Positions 8,104 through 16,650 of a stretch of DNA of 64,000 bases are shown one piece after another. Each line of letters opens with the position of its first letter. The stretch's first letter is position 1. The stretch comes from Thauera carbonicopians (GTDB lineage Bacteria; Pseudomonadota; Gammaproteobacteria; Burkholderiales; Rhodocyclaceae), in the NCBI RefSeq assembly GCF_025699485.1, contig NZ_JANUXN010000002.1, forward strand, positions 434,001 through 498,000, given 5' to 3'. The translations under genes and the position numbers were made by a program. The notes beneath the pieces were generated by a model, which was not told where the DNA came from, did not search any database, and saw nothing but the letters and a program-made list of their open reading frames with translations.

Positions 8104-9291
8104 TCACGGATTCAGACTGATGGAAATCGCCATCACCAGCAGCGTCAACACCATGACCCCATAAGGCACGCCGGCATGCATGCCATACAGCAGACTGCCC
8201 AGTAGCGGCCCGACGATCATGCCCCAACCGTGCGCAGTCGCCACCGCGCCAGCGGCTGCGCCGTGCTCGCCTGGCTGCACGGCATCTGCAGCCAGGCCGG
8301 CGACAGACGGAAACACCCAGCCCATGCCGAAGGCGGCCACGAAGTAACCCAACCACAGCGCCTGGGCGCTCTGGGCCCAGGCCACACTGGCAAAGCCTGC
8401 TGCCGACAGCAGACCCCCTGCCACAATCCAGCGAGCAGCAGGCCACTTGATGACCCGCAGCAGCAGTTGCGACAGCGCCAGCGCAATACCTACGCCCGTG
8501 AGCGCCGTGCCCGCCGTCCGGCTGGCGGCAGCCGCGTCCAGCTGGAGACGGTCGAAGGCGAAAAACCCCACTGTCACCTGCGCCATGCCGACGCAAGTCA
8601 TCGCGACAAAGGCCACGATCATTGGCTGATGGAGGCGGCGGTCATGCAGCAGGGCCGGTGCGGCTTGTGCATCGGCACGGATTTCATAGCGCGGCAGCCA
8701 GCGCCACATCACGGCCAGCGCAGCGAAGGGCAGCAATGCCGATGCAGCAATGGACAGCACCAGCCCCTGCCCGACGACCAGCGCCGTCAGGCCTGGCCCT
8801 GCAATCAGGCCCAGTGCGTTGGCCGCGCCCAGGCCTGCGAGCAATCGCGTACGCTGCCCGGCAGGAGCATGGTCGGCAATCAGCGCTGCGCCGATGGCAG
8901 GAACAGCGGCGTAGAACAGGCCGGAGAGCGCACGCAGCGCGAGCAAGCCGCCAAAGGCCAGCGATACCGGCTGGTTCTGCTGCTCAAGCGTCCAGATGGC
9001 AAAGCTGCTCATCGCCAGATGGCTGACACAAAAGCCCCCCAGCGCCAACAGCAGAATGCGCCGTCGCCCGCGCCGGTCACTGCACACCCCCCAAAGGCGC
9101 GCGAACAGAGCCAGGCTCAGACCACCGGCTGTCATCACCGCTCCCGCTTGCCACGGAGCAAAGCCCAGCACACGAGCCATCGGGCCGAGCACGGCGACGA
9201 AGGACATCATCGCCAACGAGCAGGCGAATGCCTCGAACAGCAATGGGTGCATGTTCAGCGCATGCTCGCCTGGCTGCTGCATTTGCGTCAT
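8104..9291 (-). CDS. MFS transporter (siderophore cluster)
   Basis: Twelve-helix major facilitator of 395 aa with the motif A signature between helices 2 and 3 (GVCSDRRGRRR). It is the last gene of a minus-strand operon with a FecI-like sigma factor, FecR-like regulator, TonB-dependent receptor, a second MFS protein and a small unknown protein. Its ATG directly follows the stop codon of the preceding gene (TGAATG), so the two are probably translationally coupled. Export of a siderophore or its iron-free form is a reasonable guess from context; a drug-efflux role cannot be excluded. Confidence 0.85.
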   Translation of the reverse strand: MTQMQQPGEHALNMHPLLFEAFACSLAMMSFVAVLGPMARVLGFAPWQAGAVMTAGGLSLALFARLWGVCSDRRGRRRILLLALGGFCVSHLAMSSFAIWTLEQQNQPVSLAFGGLLALRALSGLFYAAVPAIGAALIADHAPAGQRTRLLAGLGAANALGLIAGPGLTALVVGQGLVLSIAASALLPFAALAVMWRWLPRYEIRADAQAAPALLHDRRLHQPMIVAFVAMTCVGMAQVTVGFFAFDRLQLDAAAASRTAGTALTGVGIALALSQLLLRVIKWPAARWIVAGGLLSAAGFASVAWAQSAQALWLGYFVAAFGMGWVFPSVAGLAADAVQPGEHGAAAGAVATAHGWGMIVGPLLGSLLYGMHAGVPYGVMVLTLLVMAISISLNP

Positions 9292-9723
9292 TCAAGCCGC
9301 CAGCAGGGCCTGCGCCTGCCGGCGCGCATCTTCCCGGTCATCCGCCAGTAGCAGCGGAAAGCCGTAGAGCTTCTGCACCGTGCGAAAGCGCCCGGCCAGC
9401 AGATCATGCAGCTCTTGCGTAGGCGCGACGTAGACATAGCCTTTGCAAAAGGCGCGCAGATCACCCTTGCGTTGCCTGATCCAGATGGTGGCGCGTTTTT
9501 CGTCCTCGTGCGGTTCGTCGTCATGGTCGTGGCTGGCCATGCTCCAGATCACCGCGAACGGCTGGCGCTGCGCCAGCAGCGCGTCGAGCGCGCCCAGCAC
9601 ACGGCCCACGCGGTCGGGCTCGTCCAACTCGGGGAAGCGGATATGCGCCACAGGCCATTCGCTGACATCAGCCAGTGCGGCATCGGGGCGGAGAGTGGAA
9701 AAATCGGGGATATTCATCATCAA
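9292..9723 (-). CDS. Unrecognised small protein in siderophore operon
   Basis: 143 aa, soluble, with no signal peptide or membrane segment. I do not recognise a family. Visible features are an acidic His-rich stretch (ASHDHDDEPHEDEKRATIW) around residues 63-82 that could bind metal, and a C-terminal half rich in aromatic and Leu residues (AFCKGYVYVAPTQELHDLLA). Three consecutive Met codons make the exact start uncertain; a GAGG precedes the first. It sits between two MFS genes of an iron-siderophore operon with zero spacing to the downstream one, which suggests a cytosolic accessory role in siderophore handling. That role is inference from context only. Confidence 0.75.
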   Translation of the reverse strand: MMMNIPDFSTLRPDAALADVSEWPVAHIRFPELDEPDRVGRVLGALDALLAQRQPFAVIWSMASHDHDDEPHEDEKRATIWIRQRKGDLRAFCKGYVYVAPTQELHDLLAGRFRTVQKLYGFPLLLADDREDARRQAQALLAA

Positions 9724-9736
9724 GGATCCTCATGTC

Positions 9737-10951
9737 TCATGTATTGCGCAGGCCGCGCAGCAGCCACGCCGACGAAAGCAGCAGCGCCGCAGCGCCCAGC
9801 CCGTAAAAAGCCTGCCAGCCCACCACGGCAACCAGCTTGCCCGTGCCCACCGTCGCCACCATGCCCGCCAGCCTCGTGCCGCAGAACATGACCGCGTAGC
9901 TGGTTGCGGCCTGGTCGCCTTCGGCCCAGCACAGCATCAGCGTGGCATAGACCACCATCAGTGCGCCGACAATGCCGGCCATGCCGACGGTGCCGGCAAT
10001 CGCCAGTGCGGGAATCCCGTAATGCCAGGCTGCCAGCAACAGACCGACGCAAAGCAGCGCGGAAGCTGCCAGCAACGCCAATGCGCTGCGATGGCCGACC
10101 GTGCGCACCATCGGTGCAACGACCAGCGACGCCACCAGCAAGGCCAGCGGTTGCAAGGTGCCGACCAGCCACGCGATGCGCTCCAGTGGCACGCCCAAGT
10201 CCACCAGCATCACGCGGTTGTGGGCGCTCAATGGAAAGATCACGCTGCCAGCCACGACCAGCATCGCCACGCGCCAGCGCAACTGCGGCTGGCGCAGGAT
10301 GCCGAACATGCGGCCAACGCCAGCGGTCTTCCTCTGATGGGCCGCGTGGGCCGCGCTATCCGCGTGCGTCAAGCCGAGCACTGGCGCCAGTGACAGCGAC
10401 AGAAAGGCGGCTACCGACAGAAACGTTGCCAGCCAGCCCAGGCTGCCCAATAGACCGACGAACACGCCGCCGCCGAGCATCGAGCCAAGTGCCAGCGCAG
10501 CGAGTTTCAGTGCCGCAGCAACCGGCTTCAGCGATTCGCCCGCCATCTCCACCGCCAGCGCATCCAGCGCCAGGTCCATCGTTGCCATCGCGATGGCAAC
10601 GCCCAGCCCCAGGCCGAACAGCAGCGCCAGCGGCGCGTCCTCCAGCAGGGCAACGGCCACCACGCCCGCCACGGCCACGGCCTGCGCCGCGACGATCCAG
10701 CCGATGCGGGGCGACAGCCAAGGCAGTCGAATGCGATCGACCAGCGGCGCCCATGCGAAGGACAACCCCAGCGGCAGGAACAAAACGTAGGTCAACGCGA
10801 GCTGATCCAGCGGCATGCCACGGGCGCGCAGCACGGGTGGCAGCCCGCCTTGCAGCAAACCCATCATCACGCCGAAGCCGGCATACAGCGCGCCCATCGC
10901 AAGCATCATCAGCAGTGCGCGCCGGCGATCATCCACCGCTTCACCAGCCAT
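9737..10951 (-). CDS. RhtX/FptX-like MFS siderophore permease
   Basis: 404 aa, twelve predicted helices, AmpG/RhtX/FptX-like MFS branch. Residues shared with that group include the loop ATMDLALDALAVEMAGE in the first half and the N-terminal GLLQGGLPPVLRARGMPLDQ. RhtX and FptX move ferric siderophores across the inner membrane without an ABC transporter, and no ABC importer is present in this cluster. The start codon overlaps the end of the receptor gene by 11 bases. Most likely role: uptake of the siderophore delivered by the adjacent outer-membrane receptor. Confidence 0.78.
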   Translation of the reverse strand: MAGEAVDDRRRALLMMLAMGALYAGFGVMMGLLQGGLPPVLRARGMPLDQLALTYVLFLPLGLSFAWAPLVDRIRLPWLSPRIGWIVAAQAVAVAGVVAVALLEDAPLALLFGLGLGVAIAMATMDLALDALAVEMAGESLKPVAAALKLAALALGSMLGGGVFVGLLGSLGWLATFLSVAAFLSLSLAPVLGLTHADSAAHAAHQRKTAGVGRMFGILRQPQLRWRVAMLVVAGSVIFPLSAHNRVMLVDLGVPLERIAWLVGTLQPLALLVASLVVAPMVRTVGHRSALALLAASALLCVGLLLAAWHYGIPALAIAGTVGMAGIVGALMVVYATLMLCWAEGDQAATSYAVMFCGTRLAGMVATVGTGKLVAVVGWQAFYGLGAAALLLSSAWLLRGLRNT

Positions 10952-13388
10952 ATTTCAGCGTCGCGAGGAAGGTGCGACCCTGGCCATAGTTGCAGAAGTT
11001 CGCTGCATTGCACGTGAAGTAGGCTTTGTCGAAGATGTTGCTCAGATTCAGTGCCAGCGTTGCGCTGCGCAGACCCGGGTTGATGCGACCCAACTCGTAG
11101 CGCAACATCGCGTCGGCCACGCCGTAGCCGGGAATCTTCTGCGTGTTGGCCGCATCCGCATACGCGGAGCCGGAGACGCGCACGCCGCCGCCCACGGTCA
11201 GCCCCGCCAGCGCGCCGCTCAATCGATAGTCCGCCCACAGCGATGCGGTGCCGTGAGCCACCGACACCGTGCGCTTGCCCAGATCCGTGCCGTTGCTGCG
11301 CGTGACCTTGGGGTTGATGGCTGCCAGCCCGCCGACGACATTCAGCCCTTTGACGGGACTGAAGCGCGCCTCGAACTCCAGCCCGCGCGAGGTGACTTCA
11401 CCCGTCTGCACGCGCGCATTGGGCAGCGAGGATCGAGGGTCGTTCGTGAGCACGTTCTGCTGCACCAGGTCGAACGCCGAAAGCGTGAAGAGCGCATCCG
11501 TGCCTTGCGGCTGGTACTTGAGGCCCACTTCATATTGCCGGCCCGTCGTCGGTTTGAACGGATCGCCATACGGATTGACCGTGACCGACGGGTCGAACGA
11601 AGTGGCGTAGCTTGCATATGGTGCAACGCCGTTGTCGAAGTTGTGCATCAGCGCGGCGCGCCAGGTGAACTTGCTGATGTTCTGGTCGGTGTGAGTGCTG
11701 GCCAGCCGGTTGTCGTTCTCGATGTTCACCCGGTCGAACCGGCTGCCCAGCGTCAGCCCCCAGCCGCCCCACTTGATCTGGTCTTGCACGTACAGACCGA
11801 TCAGGCGTTGCGTGCGATCCGGGCTGGTCGATGCCGCGGGCCGCATGATGGCCTGGCCGTAGTCGGGCGTCAGGATGTCCAGCGTCGGCGCAGCACCAAA
11901 ACCCTGGGTCTGCGTCCAGCGGTCGCGCTGCAAGTCCAGGCCGATCAGCAGCCTGTGCGCCAGCGGGCCTGTTTGCAGATCACCCTGCAAATGGGTGTCG
12001 ATGTTGACCGCGTTCATCTTCTCCCGCGACCACAGCGCGTAACGCGACAAAGTGCGGTAGTCCGCCTGCAGGCCCGATTGGCCAACTTGGCTCTGGTCCA
12101 AGTCCATGCGCCAGTAGCGCATGTTCTGCGTCAGTGACCAGCGTTCGTTGAAGCGATGCTTCAGCTCATAGCCGATGCTCGCCTGGGTGCGGTCGAACGC
12201 ATTGAAATCGGGCGAGCCGTCGAAGAAGTCGGGTGACAGCTTGCCGTATGGATTGGGCAGGATGGTGCCGCTTGACGGCAACGTGCCGTAGAAGCCACCG
12301 GTGGGATCGTGCTGGTACAGGCCGAACACGGTCAGCGAGGTGTCGGTATTGGGTTTGTAGGCGATCGATGGCGCGATGTAGAAACGCTCCTCTTCGGTCA
12401 TCTGCACCGATGTGTTCGCCTTGCGCGCCAGAGCGGTCAGGCGATAACTCAAGGTGCCATCCCCATCGAGCGCGCCGCCGCTGTCCCAGGTGATCTGCTT
12501 GTGTTGGTGGCTGCCCAGCGACACGCTCACCTCATGTAAAGACTCTTCCGTCGGGCGCTTGCTCACCAAGTTGACGATGCCGCCCAGCGGTGCCTGGCCA
12601 TACAGTAGCGAGGCCGGGCCTTTGAACACCTCCACACGTTCGACGCTGTGCGTGTCGATCTGCGGAATCAGGTATGACGCGCCGCGCGGCAGGCGCAGGC
12701 CATCGAGGTAATGGAAGGAGTCGAGCGCAAAGCCGATGCCGCGAAAGGCCATCTGATCGAAGCGCGAAATATTGCCGCGAATGTCCGCCGCCACGCCCGG
12801 CGTGTAGCGCAGCGCCTGCACTACCTGCTGTACGCCCTGGCTGTCCATCTGCTCACGCGTGACGATGTTGATCGACATGGGCGTCTCGATGATAGGCGTG
12901 TCCGTTTTCATCGCCGTCATGCTTCGCTTGGCGACATAGCCCAGCACTGGGCCGGTGGCCTGCTCCTGCATGGCTTGGGCCGTCACCGTCACGGCGGCCA
13001 GCGTCGCATCCCCTTTTCTCACCGGCGCCGGCCGCACGCTCAGCGTGCCGCTTTCGGTGACGATCAGTTCCAGCCCGGTGCCGGCAAGGGCCTGGCGGGC
13101 GGCGTTGGTGGGGCTGTAGCGGCCACGCACCGGGGCGGCGGTCTTGCCGGCGACCAGCGCCGGGTCGGCGGACAGGCGCTGGCCGCTGTCGCGGGCGATG
13201 CGGGCAAGAGTGTCGGCCAGCGGGGCGGCGGGAAGGTCCCAGGCGCGCTGGGCGGCGGCTTCGGCGGTGGTGGGGGCAGGTGCGGCGCTTTGGGCGGCGG
13301 CCGTCAGGCTGGCGAGGGCGAGCGATACGGCGATGGCGCAGTGCAGCGGACGGGGCCGGCGGGCGCTGGGGCGGTGCTTGCGGGTCAT
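10941..13388 (-). CDS. TonB-dependent siderophore receptor with signalling (STN) domain
   Basis: Outer-membrane ferric-siderophore receptor/transducer of about 815 aa. In order: signal peptide (to AAAQSAAP), STN domain (about residues 50-110, LADTLARIARDSGQRLSADP), a TonB-box-like stretch (LAAVTVTAQ), plug domain (TPIIETPMSINIVTREQM, VERVEVFKGPASLLYGQ) and a 22-strand barrel ending KYGW with a terminal aromatic residue. The STN domain implies signalling to the neighbouring FecR-like protein and FecI-like sigma factor. I chose the ATG at 13388 (GAGAAG upstream); an ATG at 13415 would add nine residues with no ribosome site. The siderophore is unknown. Confidence 0.93.
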   Translation of the reverse strand: MTRKHRPSARRPRPLHCAIAVSLALASLTAAAQSAAPAPTTAEAAAQRAWDLPAAPLADTLARIARDSGQRLSADPALVAGKTAAPVRGRYSPTNAARQALAGTGLELIVTESGTLSVRPAPVRKGDATLAAVTVTAQAMQEQATGPVLGYVAKRSMTAMKTDTPIIETPMSINIVTREQMDSQGVQQVVQALRYTPGVAADIRGNISRFDQMAFRGIGFALDSFHYLDGLRLPRGASYLIPQIDTHSVERVEVFKGPASLLYGQAPLGGIVNLVSKRPTEESLHEVSVSLGSHQHKQITWDSGGALDGDGTLSYRLTALARKANTSVQMTEEERFYIAPSIAYKPNTDTSLTVFGLYQHDPTGGFYGTLPSSGTILPNPYGKLSPDFFDGSPDFNAFDRTQASIGYELKHRFNERWSLTQNMRYWRMDLDQSQVGQSGLQADYRTLSRYALWSREKMNAVNIDTHLQGDLQTGPLAHRLLIGLDLQRDRWTQTQGFGAAPTLDILTPDYGQAIMRPAASTSPDRTQRLIGLYVQDQIKWGGWGLTLGSRFDRVNIENDNRLASTHTDQNISKFTWRAALMHNFDNGVAPYASYATSFDPSVTVNPYGDPFKPTTGRQYEVGLKYQPQGTDALFTLSAFDLVQQNVLTNDPRSSLPNARVQTGEVTSRGLEFEARFSPVKGLNVVGGLAAINPKVTRSNGTDLGKRTVSVAHGTASLWADYRLSGALAGLTVGGGVRVSGSAYADAANTQKIPGYGVADAMLRYELGRINPGLRSATLALNLSNIFDKAYFTCNAANFCNYGQGRTFLATLKYGW

Positions 13389-13436
13389 GGAGTCTTCTCG
13401 GCGGGTGTTGAACATGGGGCTGAACGCGCGGGTTCA

Positions 13437-13470
13437 GTAGTCATGTCCAACGAGGCCGGCGAAACCCCTC
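13437..13470 (-). promoter_or_regulatory. Candidate FecI-type ECF promoter of the receptor gene
   Basis: On the minus strand, GAGGGGTTTCGCC and a downstream GTTGGACATGACT lie in the 96-base gap between the fecR-like gene and the receptor gene. The GGGGTTT-spacer-GT pattern is like promoters read by iron-starvation ECF sigmas. The match is by eye only and may be chance. Confidence 0.25.
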
Positions 13471-13484
13471 ATGGAAATTCGAAG

Positions 13485-14468
13485 TTACTCGATTTTGCTG
13501 CGATGCTCGATCAGCGTAACCAGCGCCCCATAGCGCCGGATGGCGATGGGCTGGGTTTCGGCCAGCGACAGCAGCGCGGCGTCCGGGTCGTCGAGCGGGA
13601 AGACGCCGTACACGCGCAGCGCGGCGGCTTGCGGAGAGACGCGCAGGTAGCCGCGCTTGTAGGGGCGTAGCGCGTTGACGACTTCGCCCAGCGGCTGGTC
13701 GCGTACGTCGAGTTGGCCGCCGGCCCAGGCGGCGTGGGTGGCCGCGGAGGCGGCCAGGGGCTGGATGCGGGTGCCATCGAAGCGCGCCGTGCTGCCAGCG
13801 TCGAACACTTGTTGCGCGCCGCTGGCGGCGATGAGCTGTACGCGGTGTTCGAGCACGGCGAGTTCGCTGTGGGTGTCGAGTTGCCGCACGCTGAAGCGGG
13901 TGCCGAGGGCGCGGGCCTGGCCGTGCAGGGTCTGCACGACGAGCGGGCGGGCAGGGTCGGGGGCGGTATGGATGAGGATTTCACCCTTGCGCAGGTGCAG
14001 CAGGCGCATGGATGCGCTGTATTCCACGTCGACCGCGCTGCGGGCGTTGAGCACCAGGGTGCTGCCGTCGGCGAGCTGCACCTGCCGGCGTTCTCCGGTG
14101 GCGGTGTGCAGGTCCGCGACCAGGGTGCCGAGCGGATGCTGGCGGTTCAGCGCGTAGCCGCCGAGGCTCAGCAGGAGCAGGGCGGCGGCGCTGTTGCGCA
14201 AGGCCTTGCGGCGCTGGGGAGTGGTCAGTGCCATGCGGGCGGCGCGGCGTTGGCCGGGGAGATGGCTTTCCGCTTCGCGGAGGGTGGCGATGGGCTGGTG
14301 GAGCAGGCCGGAGATCGTCTGCCAGGCGTTGCGGTGGCGCGGGTCCGCATCCAGCCAGGCTTCGAAGGCGCTGCGGTCTTCGGCGGTGGCGCTGCCGGAG
14401 TCGAGCCGCAGCAGCCAGTCGATGGCGCGTTCGGCGATGGGGTCGAGCCGTCGGGCGGGGGTGTTCAT
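13485..14468 (-). CDS. FecR family anti-sigma / sigma regulator
   Basis: 327 aa inner-membrane regulator passing the receptor signal to the FecI-like sigma factor. The N-terminal cytosolic domain (AERAIDWLLRLDSG, then FEAWLDADPRHRNAW) is the FecR N-domain. One membrane helix lies near residues 95-113 (AALLLLSLGGYAL). The periplasmic FecR domain follows (ERRQVQLADGSTLVLNARSA, then GTRFSVRQL), ending in a short STN-like domain. Its ATG overlaps the sigma gene's stop (ATGA). An upstream in-frame extension within the sigma gene has no family similarity and is discarded. Confidence 0.93.
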   Translation of the reverse strand: MNTPARRLDPIAERAIDWLLRLDSGSATAEDRSAFEAWLDADPRHRNAWQTISGLLHQPIATLREAESHLPGQRRAARMALTTPQRRKALRNSAAALLLLSLGGYALNRQHPLGTLVADLHTATGERRQVQLADGSTLVLNARSAVDVEYSASMRLLHLRKGEILIHTAPDPARPLVVQTLHGQARALGTRFSVRQLDTHSELAVLEHRVQLIAASGAQQVFDAGSTARFDGTRIQPLAASAATHAAWAGGQLDVRDQPLGEVVNALRPYKRGYLRVSPQAAALRVYGVFPLDDPDAALLSLAETQPIAIRRYGALVTLIEHRSKIE

Positions 14469-15019
14469 GGGCGCGCGGAGGAGGGCGCTTCGATGATGCC
14501 GTCCGGCATGGCGTCGAGGCTGGCGAGGTAGCAGTGGGTGAAGGCCAGCTTGACGTCGCGCTCGATGGTGGCCACGGAAACGCCCAGGCTGCGAGCGATC
14601 TCCACGTGGGTCATGTCTTCCAGGCGGTTCATCAGGAAGGCCTTGCGGGCGCGCAGCGGCAGGCCGCCGAGCAGGCGGTCGAGGGTTTCGATGGCGTCGC
14701 GCACCAAGGCGTAGTCCTCGGCCGAGGGGGCATGGCTTTCCGGTTGTTGGGCCAGGGCTTCCAGCCAGGCATTTTCCAGGTTGCGGCGGCGCCAGAAGCT
14801 GTACAGCACGCGCTGCGCCAGGGTCATCAGGAAGGCGCGCGGTTCGTCGAGCCTGCCGAGTTCGTTCGCGCCGAGCACGCGCACGAAGGTGTCCTGCGCC
14901 AAGTCGGCGCCCTGGTGGGTGCAGCCGACCTTGCGGGAAAGCCAGCCCCGCAGCCATTGGTGGTGATCCCGGTAGAGCAGGTCGGCGGTTTGTCGCAGCG
15001 AGGGCGGCGGGGTGTGCAT
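14465..15019 (-). CDS. FecI-like ECF sigma factor
   Basis: 184 aa iron-starvation ECF sigma-70. Region 2 is visible as YRDHHQWLRGWLSRKVGC and DLAQDTFVRVL, and region 4 as LPLRARKAFLMNRLEDM, HVEIARSLGVSVATIERDV. The ATG at 15019 gives the usual family length; an upstream in-frame ATG adds 59 unrelated residues and would run through the Fur-like site. First gene of the operon sigma-fecR-receptor-MFS-small protein-MFS, so it should be repressed by Fur-iron and activated by the receptor signal. Confidence 0.93.
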   Translation of the reverse strand: MHTPPPSLRQTADLLYRDHHQWLRGWLSRKVGCTHQGADLAQDTFVRVLGANELGRLDEPRAFLMTLAQRVLYSFWRRRNLENAWLEALAQQPESHAPSAEDYALVRDAIETLDRLLGGLPLRARKAFLMNRLEDMTHVEIARSLGVSVATIERDVKLAFTHCYLASLDAMPDGIIEAPSSARP

Positions 15020-15052
15020 GAAGAGCGCGGAGGCGGGCGATATCGGGGTGAT

Positions 15053-15074
15053 GATATTAAGAATTGTTCTTATC
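15053..15074. promoter_or_regulatory. Fur-box-like palindrome upstream of the FecI-like gene
   Basis: TAAGAA-TTG-TTCTTA (15058-15072) is a perfect 6-3-6 palindrome, flanked by GAT on one side and ATC on the other. It lies 34 bases upstream of the sigma-factor start, where an iron-responsive Fur operator would be expected. The A/T-rich hexamers match the general form of Fur boxes. Confidence 0.65.
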
Positions 15075-15306
15075 AACAAGCTGGTCTGCCGTTCCGGATC
15101 TGGGCAATCGCATGAAGTCTGTACGCTTTTCTCCCTCCCTTCACACAAAAAACCGCGCAATCGCGCCGGCTTCTCCGGCCAATTATCGATCGACATTGCC
15201 GGGGAGAGGGTCGGGGAGAGGTGTTTTCGTGCCCAAAAAGGCGACAGCGGTATTCGTGCTCTGTGTTCCGGATGTGATGTCCGAATCGGCAGGTATCATC
15301 CCGCCC

Positions 15307-16041
15307 ATGCCCCGCCTGATCCTCCTGAACAAACCCTATGGCGTGCTGTGCCAGTTTTCCGGCGAACCCGGTCAGCCCACGCTGAAAGACCACGTACCGG
15401 TGCCCGGCGTCTATGCCGCCGGCCGGCTCGATGCCGACAGCGAAGGCTTGCTGCTGCTGACCGACGACGGCGCCTTGCAGCACCGCATCGCCGATCCGCG
15501 CCACAAGCAGCCCAAAACCTACTTGGTGCAGGTCGAGGGCGAGCCGGACGAGGCGGCACTGGCGCAACTGCGCGCCGGGCTGGATCTGGGCGATTTCCAT
15601 ACCCGGCCCTGCGAGGCGAGCCGGGTGGCCGAGCCGGAGTGGCTGTGGCCGCGCAACCCGCCGGTGCGCTTTCGCAAGACGGTACCGACCTCCTGGCTGG
15701 AGATCGTGCTGCGTGAAGGCAAGAATCGGCAGGTGCGGCGGATGACGGCGAAGATCGGTTTTCCGACTCTGCGGCTGATCCGCGTGGCGATCGGGCCGTG
15801 GCGGCTGGACGGCCTGCAGCCGGGAGAATGGCGGGAGGTGGAGGTGCCGGGTCTGCCCGCTGCGGATAAAGCGGGCAGGGCGGGCCGAACTGCTGGGAAG
15901 CCCGTTGTCAGCGGGCGTGCGAGGCCGGCCGGACGGGGTGGTGGAGCGATGCGCACGGCGGATGCGCGTTCCCGGCCCGACGCTGGCGCGGGTAAGATGC
16001 GTCGCGCTGACAAGGGTCCAGGCAAAGGAGCGAAGGGATGA
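15307..16041 (+). CDS. rluE: 23S rRNA pseudouridine synthase RluE-type
   Basis: RsuA/RluE-family pseudouridine synthase, 244 aa, expected to modify a uridine of 23S rRNA (position 2457 in E. coli). It lacks an S4 domain, as RluE does. The catalytic Asp is in [19 protein letters not shown], and the family motif [20 protein letters not shown] is present. The ATG at 15307 starts the typical [13 protein letters not shown]. The last 60 or so residues are a basic Gly/Ala/Arg/Lys tail longer than in E. coli, possibly RNA-binding. Its stop overlaps the next gene (ATGA). Confidence 0.92.
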   Translation: MPRLILLNKPYGVLCQFSGEPGQPTLKDHVPVPGVYAAGRLDADSEGLLLLTDDGALQHRIADPRHKQPKTYLVQVEGEPDEAALAQLRAGLDLGDFHTRPCEASRVAEPEWLWPRNPPVRFRKTVPTSWLEIVLREGKNRQVRRMTAKIGFPTLRLIRVAIGPWRLDGLQPGEWREVEVPGLPAADKAGRAGRTAGKPVVSGRARPAGRGGGAMRTADARSRPDAGAGKMRRADKGPGKGAKG

Positions 16042-16496
16042 TGCGGATGGCGGTTTTCGGGAAGGTTGCGCTGGCAGCCGGTATGGTTTTGTCGTCGGGC
16101 GCCGTGCTGGCGGACGTGGCGATGCCGCTGGCGGAACTGGGTGCCGGCATGTACCGGATCCAGGCCGAGGTCGCCCATACGCCGCAGACGCGCCAGCTCG
16201 GCCTGATGAACCGCAAGGCCATGCCGGTGCAGCACGGCATGGTGTTCGTGTTCACCCAGGACGCGACCCATTGCATGTGGATGAAGAACACGTATCTGCC
16301 GCTGTCGGTGGCCTTCATCGATGCGCAGGGCAGGATCATCAACATTGAGGACATGCAGCCGCACTCCGAGGACAATCATTGCGCTGCCGCCCCCGCGCGC
16401 TTTGCGCTGGAGATGAACCAGGGCTGGTTCCGCGAACGCGGCATCAAGCCCGGCGATGCCCTGCGCGGCTTCGACCGCCTGCCCTCGGGAAGCTGA
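16038..16496 (+). CDS. DUF192 family secreted protein
   Basis: 152 aa with an N-terminal signal peptide (to about residue 26, [12 protein letters not shown]) followed by a complete DUF192 domain: [24 protein letters not shown], then [18 protein letters not shown]. The family is small and compact, and its function is not established. It overlaps rluE by four bases and is probably co-transcribed with it. Confidence 0.9.
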   Translation: MMRMAVFGKVALAAGMVLSSGAVLADVAMPLAELGAGMYRIQAEVAHTPQTRQLGLMNRKAMPVQHGMVFVFTQDATHCMWMKNTYLPLSVAFIDAQGRIINIEDMQPHSEDNHCAAAPARFALEMNQGWFRERGIKPGDALRGFDRLPSGS

Positions 16497-16650
16497 TCCG
16501 GCCTTGATGTCCGTATCGGAAAGGGACGAATAGCGGCCCTTTACCGCCTTTTTTCGGCCGGCAGATCTTGCCGGCCGCGGCCGATAATCCGCACACGTCG
16601 CCTCGCGCCCGCGCCCTTTGCCGCGCGGCGGGGCGTACATGGAGCCGGCC

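Noticed and set aside
16555-16577. Strong hairpin (CGGCCGGCA / TGCCGGCCG) before flhB read as a terminator
   Set aside because: The T-run lies before the hairpin on the plus strand and becomes an A-run after it on the minus strand, so it fits neither direction.
16580-16587. GCCGATAA upstream of flhB as a sigma-28 -10 element
   Set aside because: The required TAAAGTTT at the correct spacing is absent (the bases read GCAGATCT).
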